This document shows positions 58,884 to 64,000 of a DNA stretch of 64,000 nucleotides, in pieces. Made by a program: the position numbers and the translations under genes. The notes beneath the pieces were generated by a model. It did no database searches and had not been told where the DNA came from. It saw nothing but the letters and a program-made list of their open reading frames with translations. The stretch is from Ferrimonas aestuarii (lineage in GTDB: Bacteria > Pseudomonadota > Gammaproteobacteria > Enterobacterales > Shewanellaceae), in assembly GCF_005116665.1 (NCBI RefSeq), contig NZ_SWCJ01000001.1, positions 248,001-312,000 of the forward strand. Reading direction: 5' to 3'. The number at the start of each line of letters is the position of its first letter. Positions within the stretch are counted from its first letter, which is position 1.

Positions 58884-61412
58884 ATGAGACGACAGCTGGT
58901 AACCACCGCCGTCCTAAGCGCCTTGGTATTGGCCGGGTGTAGTGGAGATAGTAGTGATGAGGCGCAGAACAAAGCGCCGGAGATTAAGCCGTCTTCGCGA
59001 GTAACATTTGATCCTGGCGCTGGCGTCCTGCCACTGCCAAACGATCTGCTGTTTCTCGGAACGCCAGATGGCACCATTCAGATTCCAGGTGAAGCCGATG
59101 CCGTAGCTGCCTTTGTGGCGGCCAAGCAAGCGGGCACCATCCCTGCCTCAGCTCAGTTTGATTACAGCGATCCCCAGCTCGCCCTAGGCGCACTGGATGG
59201 CTGGAGTACCACTCAACCAATTACCCTCGACATTGCTTTGGATGAAGGCGTCACTATTGATGCTGTTAGCGTTGCCCAGCCTGGTGCGGTGCGCGTGTTT
59301 GAAGTGGTACTTGGCGGAGCCCTGTCTCCAGATTCTGAGTGTGCTGAGGCGCCGTCACTGTCTATCTGTAAGCCAGTGAAAGAGCTGACTTGGGGCCCAG
59401 ACGGTGACTTTGTTACTGCTGTGAATGGCAACAGCATCGCCGTGGTGCCGGTTAAGCCACTTAAGGCAACAACAGGTTATCTGTATGCCACCACCACGTT
59501 GTTGCAAGACAGTGAAGGTCGCAGCATCGATGCCTCAGAAACCTACAAACAGTTAGCGTTTGATATCAGCACTAAGCCGCTTCCCGAAGGCAGCAGCCGT
59601 GATCTGCAGGCGTTGGTGAACAACTATCAGGGCACACTGGCCCAAGCATTCAGCGTAGATCCTGAGACCTTGACCTACACGGGCGTGTTCTCGACGCAAT
59701 CGGTATTTGATGCGGTGGGAACGGTGAAACAGCTGATTGTCTCTCCTGATCCAGCCCATGCGCCGTTTGAACCTAGCATGACGGTACCGCCAACCTACAC
59801 AGGTTTCTCCGCAGCACAACTGCTGCAACTGACTCCGGTGACCGATCCGACTAATCCAGGTTTTGCCGCCTACGCAGCACTGGATGCCACCATGGTATTC
59901 CAAGGGGCGCTGAGCCTGCCGTACTATCTGAGAATGCCAACGGCTGCTGATCCAAGCATCAACAGCACATGGTCTGCGCTTGGGGATAGCCCATTGGCGG
60001 TATTGCAGTCTCTGCAAGCGGGTACCATCACGTTAGAGAAGTTCTCTCCTCAAGTGGTTGCTTGTGGCCAAGACCCTCTGGAAGTGACGACCAACCCTGC
60101 ACTGCTGGTAGGCTGTACGGTCAATCTTGATGACGGCACCATGAGTGACCCGACTCGAAACATCACCCGCTTCAACCCTGTGCCAGCAATTAAAGGCTAT
60201 CAAACTGTGCCCTTTATCATGACCATGCCAGATACCGCTAAGTTTGCGGCGCTGGGCATGACCATTGAGAAGCCAATGACGGGGTGGCCGCTGAGCATCG
60301 CATTGCACGGGCTTGGTGCCACCAAAGAGAGCACTTTGGCTAACTCTGGCAGCATGAGTGCCGCAGGTCTGGCTACCATCGCCATTGATATGCCGCTGCA
60401 CGGTCAGCGCGGCTTTGACTTTAATGGCGATGGTGTACTGGAAGTCAGTGCTACCGACCCGAGCTTCGGTGCAGCCTACGCTAACGGCAGTCCACTGGTG
60501 TTTATCAACATCGACAGTGGGTTAACGGTACGGGATAACTTCCGTCAAGCGGTGGTGGATCACTTCGGTCTGCAAGCCGCCGTTGCAGGAATGGTGATGG
60601 CGGAAGTGGGTGCCGGTGGTGCTCCAAGCTTTGATCTGTCGCAAATGACCATGCAAGGCTTGAGCTTGGGTGCCATTGTGGGCACTGACTTTACCACTCA
60701 CGCTAACATGCCGATTGACGGTGTGCCTGCAGAGATGAATCCATTTACGCTGCAAGCCAGCTCCTTGGTTGCACCTGCGGGTGGTTTGGCTGGCGTATTC
60801 GCGGGCAGCCCAAGCTTCCGTCCACTGCTGATCGACAATCTGGTTGTGGTCGTGGCGGAAACTCAAGGTGTTGAGCTTCCTGCTGTGGGTACGCCTGAGT
60901 TTGAAGCCTTTAAGCAAACTCCTGAGTACGCGGCGTTCGTCGCTGTGGTTGAGAGCGATGTGATTCCACCGCTGCTGTTCTCCATTCAGACACAGGTTGA
61001 CTCTATTGACCCAGTAAACCATGGCGCTGCCCTGGCTGCGACCGGTTCAAATGTGCATCTGATTGAAGTCGTGGGAGATGGTGATACCAACCTGCCGGAT
61101 CAGGTTCTGCCAAATACCGTTGAAGGCGCTCCGCTTTCCGGTACTGAGCCGCTGATCGCCAGCATCGGTTTAGGCTGTGTTTCTAGTTCAACCATGGCTG
61201 CCGATGGCGTCAGTGGTGCGGTTCGCTTCACCAAAGGTCATCACAGCTCGTTGCTGAATCCGTCTGAAATTCCAGGCGTGACCGATGGCATGAGCGCGGC
61301 GCTGGCTACCGCTGAGATGCAAACTCAGGTTGCCGCGTTTGCAGCATCCAATGGCGCTGCGATTAGCGTTAGCGAAGATATCGGTCCTTTGGTATTGAAA
61401 AGCTGCGAATAA
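58884..61412 (+). CDS. VolA/Pla-1-type surface lipase (lipoprotein)
   Basis: 842 residues. Lipoprotein signal peptide MRRQLVTTAVLSALVLAGC (lipobox LAGC) followed by a Ser/Asp linker. VTFDPGAGVLPLPNDLLFLGTPDGT opens a long N-terminal beta-rich region. The alpha/beta-hydrolase part has GLSLG with Ser594 as likely nucleophile, VVGDGDTNLPDQV for Asp and TKGHHSSLL for His. VolA of Vibrio is an outer-surface lysophospholipase that frees fatty acids from host lipids; Pla-1-like relatives are also known in Shewanella. The start is ATG 58884 with GGGGAG upstream. Substrate inferred. Confidence 0.83.
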   Translation: MRRQLVTTAVLSALVLAGCSGDSSDEAQNKAPEIKPSSRVTFDPGAGVLPLPNDLLFLGTPDGTIQIPGEADAVAAFVAAKQAGTIPASAQFDYSDPQLALGALDGWSTTQPITLDIALDEGVTIDAVSVAQPGAVRVFEVVLGGALSPDSECAEAPSLSICKPVKELTWGPDGDFVTAVNGNSIAVVPVKPLKATTGYLYATTTLLQDSEGRSIDASETYKQLAFDISTKPLPEGSSRDLQALVNNYQGTLAQAFSVDPETLTYTGVFSTQSVFDAVGTVKQLIVSPDPAHAPFEPSMTVPPTYTGFSAAQLLQLTPVTDPTNPGFAAYAALDATMVFQGALSLPYYLRMPTAADPSINSTWSALGDSPLAVLQSLQAGTITLEKFSPQVVACGQDPLEVTTNPALLVGCTVNLDDGTMSDPTRNITRFNPVPAIKGYQTVPFIMTMPDTAKFAALGMTIEKPMTGWPLSIALHGLGATKESTLANSGSMSAAGLATIAIDMPLHGQRGFDFNGDGVLEVSATDPSFGAAYANGSPLVFINIDSGLTVRDNFRQAVVDHFGLQAAVAGMVMAEVGAGGAPSFDLSQMTMQGLSLGAIVGTDFTTHANMPIDGVPAEMNPFTLQASSLVAPAGGLAGVFAGSPSFRPLLIDNLVVVVAETQGVELPAVGTPEFEAFKQTPEYAAFVAVVESDVIPPLLFSIQTQVDSIDPVNHGAALAATGSNVHLIEVVGDGDTNLPDQVLPNTVEGAPLSGTEPLIASIGLGCVSSSTMAADGVSGAVRFTKGHHSSLLNPSEIPGVTDGMSAALATAEMQTQVAAFAASNGAAISVSEDIGPLVLKSCE

Positions 61413-61433
61413 TCGCTAAAGCACGTTAATTAA

Positions 61434-61457
61434 GCCCGCCTTGATGGCGGGCTTTTT
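61434..61457 (+). terminator. Terminator after the VolA-like gene
   Basis: GCCCGCC, TTGAT, GGCGGGC followed by TTTTT. Confidence 0.88.
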
Positions 61458-61548
61458 CGTTGATGACGCCAACCTTAATTCAAGATTTGAACTAAGTTGA
61501 AGATCGCACTCTATCTCTGAGGGTGCATTGTGACTTGAGGATTTCGTT

Positions 61549-61788
61549 ATGGCTTACGTGCATATTGATGGTGTTCGATTGGAAAAAGAGCTGCTTGATC
61601 TGGCGAATGCCCACACCACAGGGCGAGGTGAAGGACGGATATCAAAAGATGAGGCAATGGATTTGATTAACTCTGCCAACGATGGTCGAGGCATGACTGA
61701 CGTGGAGGTCGCGACACTGAACTACATCAGAGACAACTTTTCACTGACCGATGCGGCTCAAGCGGTATTTGATGAGCATGTGAAATAA
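61549..61788 (+). CDS. Small conserved protein of unknown function
   Basis: 79 residues, acidic and helical: LEKELLDLANAHTTGRGEGRISKDEAMDLI, then NSANDGRGMTDVEVATLNYIRDNFSLTDAA. The segments GRISKDEAMDLI and DGRGMTDVE look like two degenerate EF-hand-type loops (Asp/Gly-rich turns followed by acidic helices). I recall similar small proteins in Shewanella without a function. It is monocistronic with its own terminator-like stem. Confidence 0.7.
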   Translation: MAYVHIDGVRLEKELLDLANAHTTGRGEGRISKDEAMDLINSANDGRGMTDVEVATLNYIRDNFSLTDAAQAVFDEHVK

Positions 61789-61805
61789 CTTGTCTTTATT
61801 ATTTA

Positions 61806-61842
61806 AGCGCCTGGCTCTGTGACACGGGCGCTTTGCTTTTTT
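61806..61842 (+). terminator. Probable terminator after the small protein gene
   Basis: AGCGCC and GGCGCT with a 15-base loop, then TTTGCTTTTTT. Confidence 0.6.
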
Positions 61843-61895
61843 CTCCACTCTAATTGGGGGTAGAATACCGAGCAAACACAAATAGGGAGTGGATT

Positions 61896-62933
61896 TTGGA
61901 GTTTTTATTTGAATATGGCCTGTTTCTGGCCAAAGCGGTGACCATAGTGATCGCCATCATTGCCGTGGCGGTGATTGTGGCTCAAGCGAACCGTTCCCAG
62001 AGGCCGGGCAAAGGTGAACTTAAGGTAACCGATCTGTCTGAACAGTTTAATGATTACCAAGAACACCTAGAACATGAGCTGTTGACTAAGGCTCAGTTGA
62101 AGGCGAAAGAAAAACAACTTAAAAAAGACGATAAAGCCAAACAGAAGCAGGAAAAAGAGAGCGTTGATGCCGAGCGGGAAAGCCGGGTGTTCGTTCTGGA
62201 TTTTAAAGCGGGGATTGATGCTGCGGAGGTGGCCAGTCTTCGTGAAGAGATCAGCGCACTGCTTACCGTTGCCAACGATAAAGATGAAGTTTTGGTGCGC
62301 TTGGAGAGTGGCGGTGGCATGGTGCATGCGTACGGCTTAGCCTCCAGCCAATTGGCTCGAATTCGTGATGCGGGCATCCCCATGACCATCAGTGTCGATA
62401 AGGTTGCGGCCAGTGGTGGTTACATGATGGCTTGTGTGGCCAACCACATTGTGGCGGCACCGTTCTCGATCATCGGTTCCATTGGTGTGATTGCTCAGTT
62501 GCCTAACTTCAATAAGTTGCTGAAGAAGGGCAATATCGATTTTGAACAACACACCGCCGGTGAGTTTAAGCGTACCCTGACTATGTTTGGTGAAAACACC
62601 GACAGCGCTCGCGAGAAGTTTCGTGAAGAGCTGGAGGAGACTCACGGCCTATTTAAGGATTTCATTGCTCAATATCGCCCAGAGTTGGATCTGGGCAAAG
62701 TGGCCACCGGCGAGCACTGGTTTGGCACGCAGGCGCTTGAGTTAGGCTTGATTGATAGACTGAGCACGTCAGATGATTGGTTGATGAACAAAGCGAAGGA
62801 CAAGCAAGTACTGAAGCTGGAATACAGCATCAAGAAGAATTTGGCTTCTCGCCTTAGTAAGGGCAGCAGTGAGCTGCTGGAGTCGGTATCAACAAAGTTG
62901 GCTGAGCTAAATCAGAACAGCCGACTTTCCTAA
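61896..62933 (+). CDS. sohB: Inner-membrane peptidase SohB
   Basis: 345 residues, S49 family. Starts LEFLFEYGLFLAKAVTIVIAII: membrane anchor matching E. coli SohB (LLSEYGLFLAK). The TTG at 61896 is the start, with AGGGAG seven bases upstream; the longer frame has no ribosome site. A charged linker (~residues 60-105) precedes the peptidase domain with LESGGGMVHAYGLA, VAASGGYMMACVANHI (nucleophile Ser) and GEFKRTLTMFGENT (catalytic Lys). SohB is a periplasmic-facing signal-peptide-peptidase-like enzyme. Confidence 0.93.
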   Translation: MEFLFEYGLFLAKAVTIVIAIIAVAVIVAQANRSQRPGKGELKVTDLSEQFNDYQEHLEHELLTKAQLKAKEKQLKKDDKAKQKQEKESVDAERESRVFVLDFKAGIDAAEVASLREEISALLTVANDKDEVLVRLESGGGMVHAYGLASSQLARIRDAGIPMTISVDKVAASGGYMMACVANHIVAAPFSIIGSIGVIAQLPNFNKLLKKGNIDFEQHTAGEFKRTLTMFGENTDSAREKFREELEETHGLFKDFIAQYRPELDLGKVATGEHWFGTQALELGLIDRLSTSDDWLMNKAKDKQVLKLEYSIKKNLASRLSKGSSELLESVSTKLAELNQNSRLS

Positions 62934-62948
62934 CCCTTTGCAATGAAA

Positions 62949-62977
62949 AATGGCCCTCAGTTGAGGGCCATTTTTTT
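62949..62977. terminator. Bidirectional terminator between sohB and the helicase gene
   Basis: AATGGCCCTCA, GT, TGAGGGCCATT with T run on the right and A run on the left. Confidence 0.9.
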
Positions 62978-62982
62978 GTTGC

Positions 62983-64000
<1,018 letters not shown>

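Noticed and set aside
59553..61022. Several long open frames on the minus strand opposite the VolA-like lipase
   Set aside because: They are antisense to a well-supported gene, rich in unlikely residues (Arg, His, Trp, Cys) and have no ribosome sites.

Overview
The window comes from a gammaproteobacterium of intermediate GC (about 50% by eye). The gene content points to the Shewanella/Ferrimonas group of Alteromonadales: a trp-yciB-yciV-yciO-scpAB-rluB-yciK-sohB neighbourhood, a YhdT/PanF pair, PflB/PflA, a DUF3360 membrane protein, a VolA-type lipase and a tricorn-like protease. That placement is inferred from gene content. No tRNA, rRNA, CRISPR array, intact insertion sequence or prophage is visible.

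Layout. (1) 1-3581: part of an aerobactin-type siderophore locus. A partial iucA-like gene and an MFS exporter run left, iucC runs right, and a Fur-box-like sequence lies between them. (2) 3622-6375: a five-gene arsenic-type operon, arsR, a small thioredoxin-like protein, ArsF-like, ArsG-like and an ArsP/YraQ permease, with a candidate ArsR operator. (3) 6626-15699: a cell-surface glycoconjugate cluster. A small membrane protein, a membrane sulfatase-fold transferase and a methyltransferase (+) converge on five overlapping genes (-): a GT39-like glycosyltransferase, GT2, GT4, a polysaccharide pyruvyltransferase and an LPG-synthase-like membrane protein. (4) 15795-25575: pflB/pflA, yhdT-panF, a DUF3360 membrane protein, a GcvR-like ACT protein, a MarR regulator, xthA and a YciI protein. 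The middle of xthA and the adjoining intergenic DNA are strikingly AT-rich. (5) 25789-28995: a periplasmic tricorn-like protease. (6) 29382-42598: a complete Tad (Flp pilus) locus with two pilin genes around the prepilin peptidase and an extra AAA ATPase. (7) 42833-44958: an AraC regulator overlapping an L,D-transpeptidase. (8) 45131-53511: yciB, then the trp operon (aroF-type DAHP synthase, trpE, G, D, CF, B, A) behind a Trp-codon-rich leader peptide and attenuator. (9) 53815-58571: rnm, yciO, scpA, scpB, rluB and, convergent, yciK. (10) 58884-64000: a VolA-like lipase, a small conserved protein, sohB and the C-terminal part of an SNF2-type helicase.

The best candidates for something new are the Tad locus (a pilin with Ala instead of Gly at the processing site, an extra AAA ATPase, a strong hairpin after one pilin gene), the glycoconjugate cluster, and the mosaic xthA. 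The trp leader is a clear classical attenuator whose control extends to a DAHP synthase. Several start codons were moved from the longest possible reading frame using Shine-Dalgarno position and gene overlap; these are noted entry by entry.
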